DNA of 64,000 nt from assembly GCF_035474595.1 (NCBI RefSeq), contig NZ_DATIND010000091.1:1-64000 (forward strand), read 5' to 3'. The notes under the pieces are model-generated. The model worked only from the letters and a program-made list of their open reading frames with translations, did not search any database and was not told the origin of the DNA. The first letter of the stretch is position 1. Each line of letters begins with the position of its first letter. Of the stretch, positions 53,349 through 61,261 are shown piece by piece. Position numbers and translations under genes: made by a program. The stretch comes from Longimicrobium sp. (GTDB lineage: Bacteria; Gemmatimonadota; Gemmatimonadetes; Longimicrobiales; Longimicrobiaceae).

Positions 53349-53513
53349 ATGTCCAGACCCGACGACGACAGGATTCCGGCGGCCGCGCACGACGACGAGC
53401 TTTCGGTGGACGAGCTCGAGGTGGTGGCCGGCGGCGTGGAAGGCGACAACACCAACTGCGTGTACGCCTGCACCGTGAACAGCGGCTGCAAGGCCGCCGC
53501 GAGCGCCATCTGA
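53349..53513 (+). CDS. RiPP precursor peptide 10 (54 aa)
   Basis: ATG 53349 after AGGAGGAGC. Leader MSRPDDDRIPAAAHDDELSV then DELEVVAGG, core VEGDNTNCVYACTVNSGC then KAAASAI. Canonical Cys spacing. A recent duplicate of precursor 9 with a different last exposed segment. Confidence 0.83.
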   Translation: MSRPDDDRIPAAAHDDELSVDELEVVAGGVEGDNTNCVYACTVNSGCKAAASAI

Positions 53514-53538
53514 GCCACGCGCCCACGAAGGCGGACCC

Positions 53539-53715
53539 ATGCGAAAGCCGACGCCACACCCCGACCCGCCGGACCGTGCGCCCGACGAGCCGCTCGCGGT
53601 GCACGAGCTGGACGACGCTGCGGGCGGGATCGACAACGAGCCCAACGCGAACTGCGGAGTCGCGTGCTCGCTGGACCACAACTGCGCGCCGACCATCGGC
53701 CTGAACGGCGGGTGA
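53539..53715 (+). CDS. RiPP precursor peptide 11, divergent (58 aa)
   Basis: ATG 53539, 25 bases after precursor 10, with only a weak GGCGGA ribosome site. The leader is Pro-rich (MRKPTPHPDPPDRAPDEPLA) and the family word ELSVEEL has become PLAVHEL, though DDAAGG is kept. Core IDNEPNANCGVACSLDHNC then APTIGLNGG retains C-x3-C-x5-C and the N-x-N-C entry. The most leader-divergent member with a standard core; it tests how much leader the enzyme needs. Confidence 0.75.
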   Translation: MRKPTPHPDPPDRAPDEPLAVHELDDAAGGIDNEPNANCGVACSLDHNCAPTIGLNGG

Positions 53716-53845
53716 ATTCGCCATCGGGCAAAGACGGGCTCATGCAGAAAAGCAGAGGAGCAGAGACAGATTCTCTGTTCTCCGCTGCTCTGCGTGAACC
53801 CGTCTCCTGATCGACGCGGTTGATCCACCGATCGTCAGCAAGCAA

Positions 53846-53880
53846 CCAGCCCCGCCCGGATGTGCTCCGGGCGGGGCTGG
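53846..53880. terminator. Bidirectional terminator; right copy of the island-flanking hairpin
   Basis: CCAGCCCCGCCCGGA / TCCGGGCGGGGCTGG arms with a short loop between the end of the precursor run (+) and the metalloprotease gene (-). The plus-strand sequence continues GGTCGTTGCCGGG, as at the left copy (46684). Confidence 0.75.
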
Positions 53881-53902
53881 TCGTTGCCGGGCGTGGTGCG
53901 GC

Positions 53903-55183
53903 TTACCGGAAGGCCGCCACCGTGGGCGCCGTCAGGTTCAGCACCCGCGCGTTGTCCTCGTACGCGGTGGTCCCCATCACCTGCCCCGTGGCCGGGTAGG
54001 TCTTGAGCGGGTTCGACCACCACTGGATGCGCGTGCAGTTGGCGCAGTTGTTCCCGTACGCCATGATCGTCCGCCAGTTCTTGGTGGACGGGATGTAGCC
54101 GTGGCCGTACTGGTACGGCGTGAGGGTGCCGTCCACGAAGCGGTCGTGCCGGGCGCCCTGCAGGTGGCCCAGCTCGTGGCCGAACGAGTAGTAGCCGGTG
54201 ATGCAGCTCTGGTCCGCCGTGGCGAAGGCCGAGCTGGCGGTCGCCTTGATCGCCGCGGCCTGGCCGCACGCCTCGGTGTCGTTCACCACCAGCATCACCA
54301 GGTCGGCCGCGTAGGTGTTCCGCAGCGTGTGGACGTTGTCCATGATGCCGTCGGTGGTGCTCTGCAGCGCGCTCACGTGCTGCGAGAAGCTGCGGCCGGC
54401 CTCGCTGTACGTGACCTGGCCGGTGTACACGCGGTTGAAGGAGATGTTGATCCCGCTGTTCGCGTACGACTGGTTGGTCTCATCCACCGCGAGCTGGATC
54501 TTGCTGGTGATGTTGCCCGCCGCCGACGCGGCCGAGGCGGTGTACACCACCATGACGTTGATGGTGGTGAGCGCCGTCGCGCTCAGGGCGCCGGAAACGC
54601 GCGACGCCTGGATCCGGCCGGCGGCGTCGCTCATCTGCGTGGTCAGCGCGCCGCTGGGGTTGTCGGGCGTGTGCTCCGGCGGGAAGCCGCTCTGGTCGAT
54701 CTTCGACACGGCGTGCAGCCCGTTGCCGATCGGCTCGATGCTGTACTGCGTCTGGCCCACGGTCACCGTGGCCGTCACCTCGCCGTCCATCATCACCAGC
54801 TGCACCCAGCCGTAGCCTCCGCGGATGGGCCCGGACCAGGAGATGTCCTGCGCGGCACGCTGCGTGGCGTGCTCGCCGGTGGCCACCACCTGCAGCCCCG
54901 GCGCCACGCCCAGGCGCAGGACGCTCCCCTGCCGCAGGAGCTGGCCCGGCGCCGCCGCGATGCGCGCCAGGTGCACCTCGGCGGTGCTCGGGCGGTTGCG
55001 GATGGCGGCGAGGCGGCCGGCCTGCACGTTGTCGAGCGCGGCCTGGGGAACCAGGGTGAGCAGGTCCTGCTGGCCTGCCGCGGCGGCGCTCATCGAGGTG
55101 TCGGCGGGGCGGGTGATGTCGTCGCTCTGGCACGCGGCCAGACCGACGGATGCGGCGAGGACCAGCACGAGCGGTGCTTTCAT
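53903..55183 (-). CDS. Metzincin-type zinc metalloprotease lipoprotein (426 aa)
   Basis: ATG 55183 with GGAG upstream opens a lipoprotein signal (LVLVLAASVGLAAC, lipobox Cys near 20). The catalytic domain has HELGHLQGARHD (HExxHxxGxxH plus Asp, about residue 330) and a Met-turn candidate IMAYGNNC. A propeptide-like region of about 200 residues precedes it. Resembles reprolysin-like/peptidyl-Asp metalloendopeptidases. It is convergent to the precursor run. A role in trimming exported peptides or in killing the producer's competitors is speculation. Confidence 0.82.
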   Translation of the reverse strand: MKAPLVLVLAASVGLAACQSDDITRPADTSMSAAAAGQQDLLTLVPQAALDNVQAGRLAAIRNRPSTAEVHLARIAAAPGQLLRQGSVLRLGVAPGLQVVATGEHATQRAAQDISWSGPIRGGYGWVQLVMMDGEVTATVTVGQTQYSIEPIGNGLHAVSKIDQSGFPPEHTPDNPSGALTTQMSDAAGRIQASRVSGALSATALTTINVMVVYTASAASAAGNITSKIQLAVDETNQSYANSGINISFNRVYTGQVTYSEAGRSFSQHVSALQSTTDGIMDNVHTLRNTYAADLVMLVVNDTEACGQAAAIKATASSAFATADQSCITGYYSFGHELGHLQGARHDRFVDGTLTPYQYGHGYIPSTKNWRTIMAYGNNCANCTRIQWWSNPLKTYPATGQVMGTTAYEDNARVLNLTAPTVAAFR

Positions 55184-55472
55184 CGGTACGACTCCAGGAG
55201 TGGGGTGGGCTGGAAGGAGCAGCCACGCTGAAGGCATCCTCCAGGCCATTCCGCTCCGCGCGCGCCAACTCTCTGGAGATGCAGGTTTTAGCCGAAACCG
55301 TGCGTAAACATGTGTACGCAGGTGGCGATGCAGCCCGGGGCGGACCGCACCGATCTGAGGCAACAACTTGTTTTATGGGCTCCAATGCATCGAAGCAGAC
55401 AGTTCCCCGGGAGAAACGACCTTTAATCTATCCTTGTCTCTAAAGGTGCTCAATGTCTCCACGTGCCATCCA

Positions 55473-56342
55473 TCATCCCCGCGGATCCGTACCGGTGCCG
55501 CCCATGCGCGCGAGCACGGCCAGGGTGCGCAGGTGCGTGCGCACGCCGTCCGGCCCCGACGCGCGGTGGATGCGCTGGAGCTGCTTGTAGGTGTCGTCGA
55601 ACCACAGCCCGCTGTCCGCGCGCCAGATGTGCTTCGCCAGCAGCCACTTCAGCGACGATACCTGCTGTTCCTGCGTCCGCCTTTCCTCCGCCTCCTCCTC
55701 CTCCATCGGCGTGAGCGTGTAGCCGGCCGACGCGGGCACCACCAGCAGCTGCGCGAACGGCTCGCCGGGGCGGAACACGTGCGTCTCGCCCGGGCGCGGC
55801 GCCTTGAAGACCGCGAAGAACATCCGCGGCCAGAAGCGCTCGATGTGCCCCGGCACCGCGGCGGGCACCTCGCCCGTGGTGTCGGTGAAGAAGCGCGGGT
55901 GCGGCTCCACCCGCAGCACGTGCCCCGGCGGCGGCAGGATGTCGATCGCCGTCGTCATCCCGTAGTGGTGCGGCGCGAACGCCCCGAACGGCACCTCCAC
56001 CTTCTCCCCCCGCTCCGCCGCCCGCGCGATCTCGCCCGAGAAGTCGCCGTCGAAGCGGATGGCGCCATCCTCGCGCGTCACCCGGCACTCGGTCTCGAAG
56101 GCGTACACCAGCTCGATTCCGTACGTGGACGCGTCGGCGAAGGGGCGGCAGTGCCACGGCTGCGGCGTCGCCCCGTCTTCCGCCGGCTGCAGCTCCCCCG
56201 CCCAGCCGGGGATAGCCATGCGGATGCGCCGCGGCGGCTGCGCCCGGTTCCACGCGCGGTACTTCAGCTCGATCCGCCGCGCCTCGCCGGGCGGCCCGGT
56301 CTGCGGCTGGGGATCGGGAGATTCGGGTGCGGGGCTCTGCAT
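55473..56342 (-). CDS. Unrecognised soluble protein (about 289 aa)
   Basis: Start ATG 56342 follows no clear ribosome site. After a Pro-rich head the protein is mixed alpha/beta with many aromatic residues (WHCRPFADASTYGIELVYAFETEC, residues near 60-85) and a C-terminal helical part (SSLKWLLAKHIWRADSGLW, near 225-245). RFWPRMFFAVFKAP is another notable word. No signal peptide or membrane helix. I do not recognise the family. Confidence 0.6.
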   Translation of the reverse strand: MQSPAPESPDPQPQTGPPGEARRIELKYRAWNRAQPPRRIRMAIPGWAGELQPAEDGATPQPWHCRPFADASTYGIELVYAFETECRVTREDGAIRFDGDFSGEIARAAERGEKVEVPFGAFAPHHYGMTTAIDILPPPGHVLRVEPHPRFFTDTTGEVPAAVPGHIERFWPRMFFAVFKAPRPGETHVFRPGEPFAQLLVVPASAGYTLTPMEEEEAEERRTQEQQVSSLKWLLAKHIWRADSGLWFDDTYKQLQRIHRASGPDGVRTHLRTLAVLARMGGTGTDPRG

Positions 56343-56504
56343 CGGGCGGCGTTGGGGGATGGGGATGGGGATGGGGATGGGGCGGGAGATGGACGGCGCC
56401 GGAAAGCTACGCGCCCCGCCGGGATAGTCCAAGCGGGGCGCGATCGGAAATCTCTGCGTCTTTCAATCGAAGCGGGTCTCACGCGGAGACGCGGGGATGC
56501 CGCG

Positions 56505-57719
56505 TCACCGCCGGCGCTCGTCGTCCTCCCCCGCTCCTGCGTCGGGATCGGCGATGTCGGCGGGGGTGCGCGTCTCGGCGTTCTTCGGCGCCGTGCCGGC
56601 GGAGACGGGATGGATGCCGGAGCCGCCCACCGCCTCGCGCCGCCCCACGCCGCCGCCGGGAAGGCCGCTCTGGTTGCCGGGCGACGAGTCCGGCGCGCGG
56701 TCCTTCTTCGCGGCGGCCTCGGCGCGCTTCGACACGTCCTCGCGCCTGAGCGCGCTCTCCCGCTGGCCGCCGCGCGCGGAGCTGCCGGAATCCTTCTCCC
56801 CCTCCCCGGTCTTCCCCTTGCCGCCGGACGCATCCTCGCGCCACACCGCGCCCTCCTCGGGCTCGATCCCCGACCCGCGCTCGGTGGCCCACGTCTCCGT
56901 GAACTCGGCGCCGAAGAGCACGATCATGGCCGTGTAGTAGATCCACACCAGGAGCACCGCCAGCGACCCCGCCGCGCCGTACGCCTTCCCCGGGTTGCTG
57001 TTCCCCAGGTACAGGCCGATGGCCCACTTGCCGATCTCGAACAGGATCGCGGTCACCAGCCCGCCCACCCACACGTCCTTCCACGCGATCTTCGCGTCGG
57101 GAAGGACGTAGAAGATGGCGCTGAACAGGAGCGTGACCACCGCGAGCGAGACCAGCGTCTGCAGGATGCCCACGACCACGCTGGACGCGCCGGGGATCAG
57201 CGAGCTCACCGCGCCGCCCACCGCCGTGAGCGCGGCGCTCAGCGCCAGCGACACCAGCAGCAGGAAGGCGATCACCAGCACCATTCCCACCGACAGCAGG
57301 CGCTTGAAGATGAAGTTCTTCAGCCCGCCGGCGTTCGGGTCGGGCCTCACCTCCCAGGCGCGGTTCAGCGCGCCCTGCAGCTGCATGAACGCCCCGGTGG
57401 CGCCCAGCACCAGCGCCACGATCCCCATGATCGTGGCGAGCGCGCCGCCGCCGGGCTGCTTGGCCTGGGTGAGCATGGTCTGGATCGTCTTCGCGCCGTC
57501 CGGGCCCACCATGCTCCCCATCTGCCCGCTCATCGCCTCCTGCACCTGCTCGCGGCTGACAAAGGCGCCCACCAGCATCAGGATCAGGATCAGCAGCGGC
57601 GGCAGGGCGAAGACGGTGGAGTACGCGAGCGCCGCCGCCGAGGTGGGGCACTCGTCCTCGCCGAAGTCCTTCGCCGACTTCTTCAGCAGCTGGAATGCTT
57701 CTTTTCCGCTCAGCTTCAT
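56505..57719 (-). CDS. YihY/BrkB-family membrane protein (404 aa)
   Basis: Start ATG 57719 after GGAAAGGTGA. About six membrane helices in the first 300 residues with the family's words (SAAALAYSTVFALPPLLILILML near 27-50, LNRAWEV near 117, GAAGSLAVLLVWIYYTAMIVLFGAEFTE near 248-276). The last 120 residues are hydrophilic, charged and low in complexity (Lys/Glu/Gly/Ser), an unusual cytoplasmic tail. Transport role unproven in the family. Confidence 0.85.
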   Translation of the reverse strand: MKLSGKEAFQLLKKSAKDFGEDECPTSAAALAYSTVFALPPLLILILMLVGAFVSREQVQEAMSGQMGSMVGPDGAKTIQTMLTQAKQPGGGALATIMGIVALVLGATGAFMQLQGALNRAWEVRPDPNAGGLKNFIFKRLLSVGMVLVIAFLLLVSLALSAALTAVGGAVSSLIPGASSVVVGILQTLVSLAVVTLLFSAIFYVLPDAKIAWKDVWVGGLVTAILFEIGKWAIGLYLGNSNPGKAYGAAGSLAVLLVWIYYTAMIVLFGAEFTETWATERGSGIEPEEGAVWREDASGGKGKTGEGEKDSGSSARGGQRESALRREDVSKRAEAAAKKDRAPDSSPGNQSGLPGGGVGRREAVGGSGIHPVSAGTAPKNAETRTPADIADPDAGAGEDDERRR

Positions 57720-57839
57720 CCGTCACCTTTCCGCCGCCGTTCCCGTCATTCGCTTCCGAGCCCGCGGAGCGTTTGCAAAGGCGGTTCCAACCTTTGCATC
57801 AGCGACGAAACGGACTTCTCCGAGTCTCCAGATCTCGAG

Positions 57840-57908
57840 GGATCTCACGCGGAGACGCGGAGGAGCCGGGAAAGCACCTCCGCGCCTCCGCGTCCCCGCG
57901 TGAGATCC
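57840..57908. repeat. Inverted repeat of the CTCACGCGGAGACGCGG class
   Basis: Arms GGATCTCACGCGGAGACGCG and its complement with one mismatch, between the BrkB gene and the propeller/phosphoesterase gene. Related to 52528-52592. Confidence 0.7.
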
Positions 57909-57929
57909 GACTGGCCTTGGAGAAACGCG

Positions 57930-60452
57930 CTACCGCACGACCGCCTCCGAGGCCGGCATGCGGCGCGGGCCGGGATAGGGGACGCCGGGACCCTTGATGG
58001 CCTCCCAGAGCACGCGGTTGAAGAGATCTTCGTCCGCCGCATCCTCGGTGCGCAGGTCCAGCATCGCCGAGGCGCGGTCGCCCGGCGTGTTCGGCGGGTT
58101 CAGCTCGTCCAGCCGCTGCTCGGGGACCAGGGCCACGTACGGCGCCAGGTCCGGCTCCGCCGCCCAGATCTCGCGCAGCGGCCGCCCGAAGCCGTCGAAC
58201 TGCGAGAGCGACTGGAGCCCCAGGATCTCCTCCATCGTGCGGATCACGTCCGTGGTGTTGGCGAAGCGGTGGATCGTTCCCGGCCGGTTGTACGCGCTGA
58301 TCACCAGCAGCGGCGAGCGGTGCGAGTCCACGTGGTCGGGGCCGTTCTGCGCATCGTCCTCCAGCACGATCATCACGGTGTTGCGCCAGAACGGCGAGCG
58401 GCTGAGCGCCTCCACCATCCGCCCCAGCGCCAGGTCGTTGTCGGCGAAGGCGGCGCGCGGCGTGGGCAGCCCCGCCCGCGCGCCCGAGGTGTGGTCGTTC
58501 GGCAGGCGCACGATCTCCAGCGCGGGCATCTCTCCCCGCTGCACGTACCGCTGCAGCTCGGCGATCCAGACGTCCGCGCGCCGCTGGTCGGGGATCGTCT
58601 GCCCGAAGCCGGGAAAGTCGGGGTTCGTGGTCCCCGCCAGCGCCCGCTTGGTGCCGCGGTAGCCGACCACGCGGTTGCTGTCGCCGCGGATGGGCACCAC
58701 GAACTCGCCGTAGTTGCGCAGCGTGATCCCCCGCCGCACGGCCAGGTCCCACAGGTAGCCGCTGGCCGGCTCGTTCACGTCGTCGTCGGGGATGTCGCGC
58801 GCCTCCCAGCCGCGGTTCGTCCCCTCGTAGTCGTAGGGCCGGCCGCGCCCGGAGTACTGGGAGGGGACGGTCTTCTGCAGATAGTCGGTCGTGTACGCGG
58901 CGGTCGACCAGTTGTGGCCGTCGGGGCTCACCTCGGCGTTCACGAAGAAGCGGTCGAACAGCCCGAAGCGCCGCGCCAGCGCCTTGTGGTTGGGCGCCGA
59001 GCGCGGGCCGAAGAACAGGATCGTCGTATCCCCGTCCCCCTCGGGCAGGTCGCCCAGCACCTGGTCGTAGGTGCGGTTCTCCTTGATGACGTAGACCACG
59101 TGGGTGAAGGGGGGATAGGTGAAAGCGGTGCGCGGCCGGTCCCACCCGTTCGCCCGCACCACGCGCGCGGTGAGCGCCGCCAGCTCCGCCCCGGATGCGC
59201 GGGCCAGCGGCGCCGCCATCAGCGTCCCCGAGATCTGACGCAGCGTGGTGTTGCCGCCGCTCCCCTGGTGCATGGTGGTCTGCGTCGGCTGCGGGCCGTC
59301 GGGGTTCGCCATCGTCCCCCGCCCCTTCCCGCTCGCCACCCACACCGTCTCTCCCGCCACGGCGACGGCGGAGGGATACCACCCCGCGGGGATGCGTCCG
59401 GCCAGCCGGTCGTCCCCCCGCGCGGCGGCGACGCCGGAGATGCGCGCGGAAAGGTCGAACACGGCGACGGCGTTCGCGTCGCCCTCCGCGGCGAAGAGGC
59501 GCGTGCCGTCGGCCGAGAGCGCCAGCGCGTTGGGGGTGCTTCCCTCGCGCGGGCCCGATGGCGGCGCGTCGTCCAGCTGCGCGATCACCCGCCGCGCGCG
59601 CGTGTCGACCACGGCCACGCGGTCGGTGCTCCCGCTGGCGGCGAAGAGGCGCGTCCCCGCGCGGTTCAGCAGCAGCGCCGACGGGTGCCGGCCGACCGCG
59701 ATCCGCCCCGCCGCCACCAGCCGCCCCGCGCGCGGGGTGAAGACCGAGACGGTGCTCCCGCCCCACGCCGAAACGTACACGGTCCCTTCCGGCCCCACGG
59801 CCACCCCGTACGGATACCGCTCCGTCGCGAAGCGCGCCGCCACCCGCCCCGTTGCCGCGTCGATCACCGCCAGCGAGTCGGCCAGGTTCTCGGCCGCGTA
59901 CACCCACCGCCCGTCGGGCGACACGGCGATCCCCGCCGGATAGCGCGTCCCGTTCTTCCCCGGCTCCTTCCGCGCCAGCACCAGGCTGTCGCGCAGCGTG
60001 GCCGCGCCGTTCGCCCAGGCGTAGCGGTAGACCACGTCCTGGTTGCCGCCGCTCGCGTACAGCGTCCGCCCGTCCGGCGAGAACGCGAGGCCCACGAAGG
60101 CCGAGGCCTGCTCCAGCGTCTGCACCACCGCGCCGTCCATCCCCGCCACCTGCACCCCCTGCTTCCCCCATCCGGAAAGGAGCATCACCACGCGCCCGCC
60201 CTCCGGCGCGGGGAGGATGGCGAGCGGCATGGGACCCACGTCGCGCATCGGCGCCGCCGGATCCAGCGTCACCCCCGTCGGCAGCCGCGGCCGCAGCGAA
60301 TCGGCAGACACCCGCACCTGCGCGGGAGCCGGCGCTGCGGCGGGCGCGGGCGCGGGTGACGCGGGCGCCGGCGCGGGAACGGGAGACGGTGCGGGCGCGC
60401 ACGCGGCGGCGAGAGCGGCGCAGGCGGACAGCGCGAGGGGACGACGGGACAT
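57930..60452 (-). CDS. Lipoprotein with YncE propeller fused to an alkaline-phosphatase-fold phosphoesterase (840 aa)
   Basis: ATG 60452 after CGAGGTCCC begins a lipoprotein signal (LALSACAALAAAC) and a Pro/Ala linker. Residues about 60-420 are propeller repeats (SAFVGLAFSPDGRTLYASGG; YPAGIAVSPDGRWVYAAEN; TPNALALSADGTRLFAAEGD). From about 450 the phosphoesterase part begins: VVYVIKENRTYDQVLGDL, NAEVSPDGHNWS, NDHTSGARAG and VLEDDAQNGPDHVDSHR, matching phosphoesterase-family metal ligands. Such fusions are known in Gemmatimonadota and Bacteroidota. Substrate unknown; outer-membrane or periplasmic. Confidence 0.82.
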   Translation of the reverse strand: MSRRPLALSACAALAAACAPAPSPVPAPAPASPAPAPAAAPAPAQVRVSADSLRPRLPTGVTLDPAAPMRDVGPMPLAILPAPEGGRVVMLLSGWGKQGVQVAGMDGAVVQTLEQASAFVGLAFSPDGRTLYASGGNQDVVYRYAWANGAATLRDSLVLARKEPGKNGTRYPAGIAVSPDGRWVYAAENLADSLAVIDAATGRVAARFATERYPYGVAVGPEGTVYVSAWGGSTVSVFTPRAGRLVAAGRIAVGRHPSALLLNRAGTRLFAASGSTDRVAVVDTRARRVIAQLDDAPPSGPREGSTPNALALSADGTRLFAAEGDANAVAVFDLSARISGVAAARGDDRLAGRIPAGWYPSAVAVAGETVWVASGKGRGTMANPDGPQPTQTTMHQGSGGNTTLRQISGTLMAAPLARASGAELAALTARVVRANGWDRPRTAFTYPPFTHVVYVIKENRTYDQVLGDLPEGDGDTTILFFGPRSAPNHKALARRFGLFDRFFVNAEVSPDGHNWSTAAYTTDYLQKTVPSQYSGRGRPYDYEGTNRGWEARDIPDDDVNEPASGYLWDLAVRRGITLRNYGEFVVPIRGDSNRVVGYRGTKRALAGTTNPDFPGFGQTIPDQRRADVWIAELQRYVQRGEMPALEIVRLPNDHTSGARAGLPTPRAAFADNDLALGRMVEALSRSPFWRNTVMIVLEDDAQNGPDHVDSHRSPLLVISAYNRPGTIHRFANTTDVIRTMEEILGLQSLSQFDGFGRPLREIWAAEPDLAPYVALVPEQRLDELNPPNTPGDRASAMLDLRTEDAADEDLFNRVLWEAIKGPGVPYPGPRRMPASEAVVR

Positions 60453-60794
60453 CCGGGACCTCGGAACGGGAGTGCGGCGAAACGGATGGAGGATTCTACT
60501 CCTCCATCCCCCACGCGCCAGACGTGGACCCGCGAACCCTCCGCCGCATCCGGGGTAGATGCATGGGAGCCCTTGCGAAATCCCATGGCGCGGGCTACCG
60601 TGCCGGAACGCGCCGGAATCCGGTGTGTCACGATCCCGCGGCTCGATGCGTTGTTCGGCCGATGCGAGCGAGCGGGCTGTGGCGGGGCGTGGCACCGATC
60701 TTGACGCACAGGATGCCGGTAAGCCCGCCGTCCACCCGGCGGGCGCGGTGGGCGCTGCCTGCCGAGTGGGTCTGTTCACCCTGTAAAAGCAACC
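60453..60794. other. Intergenic region between divergent genes
   Basis: 342 bases between the minus-strand propeller/phosphoesterase gene and a small plus-strand gene. Probably holds both promoters. No repeat or hairpin of note was seen. Confidence 0.4.
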
Positions 60795-60974
60795 ATGGGA
60801 ATCGTCGCAGGCGCCATCGCGGTGTTCGTTGGATGGCTGGTCCTTCGCCAGCTCATGCTTCCGGCCTGCCCCCGTTGCAAGGCCAGGAAGTGGGATCGCA
60901 AGCTCTGCCATCCGCTCCTTCTCTGCCGCCGGTGCGCCACGCGCGCCGACCAGCACGGGAGAGTCTACAACTGA
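60795..60974 (+). CDS. Small membrane-anchored zinc-ribbon protein (59 aa)
   Basis: ATG 60795. One membrane helix (GIVAGAIAVFVGWLVLRQLM) is followed by CPRC, a basic stretch (KARKWDRK), a lone Cys, and CRRC 16 residues after the first pair: a two-CxxC zinc-ribbon pattern. A terminator hairpin follows at 61000. Too short for ordinary ORF calling. Function unknown. Confidence 0.65.
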   Translation: MGIVAGAIAVFVGWLVLRQLMLPACPRCKARKWDRKLCHPLLLCRRCATRADQHGRVYN

Positions 60975-60999
60975 TCGAGCCTCCGTCCGCAAGATTCGG

Positions 61000-61041
61000 C
61001 GGCGCCCGTCTCCGGCAGGGGACGGGCGCCGTCTCGTTTCC
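61000..61041 (+). terminator. Terminator of the zinc-ribbon gene
   Basis: CGGCGCCCGTC / GACGGGCGCCG perfect 11-bp arms at 61000-61031 followed by TCTCGTTT. Confidence 0.75.
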
Positions 61042-61183
61042 GCACATCATGTCTCCCGGCGCAACACTCTTCCGCGCCGTCGGTCGGTCGCGCGTTCTCC
61101 CAGCCCCGGTTGATCTCCCGCCGTGTATGGAGACGCGGGCAGACCCGTCTCGAAACACAACTTGCGATCCCCTCGCCACGCAC

Positions 61184-61217
61184 GAAGCCCCGCGCTCCAT
61201 CAGGAGAGCGGGGCCTC
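61184..61217 (-). terminator. Probable terminator of the peptidyl-prolyl isomerase gene
   Basis: GAAGCCCCGC-G-CTCC / GGAG-AGCGGGGCCTC, imperfect arms about 45 bases past the stop at 61262. No good T-run, so support is moderate. Confidence 0.45.
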
Positions 61218-61261
61218 GTGTACATCTAATACTGTCAGCCGCCGCGGGCGGCCCGGCGGAA

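Noticed and set aside
46684-53892. Integrative element with attachment sites
   Set aside because: The flanking 45-bp match includes functional terminators, and there is no integrase, tRNA or relaxase; kept only as a question about the repeat.
55368-60359. Giant plus-strand protein of 1,663 codons
   Set aside because: It runs opposite three well-supported minus-strand genes and shows only shadow composition.
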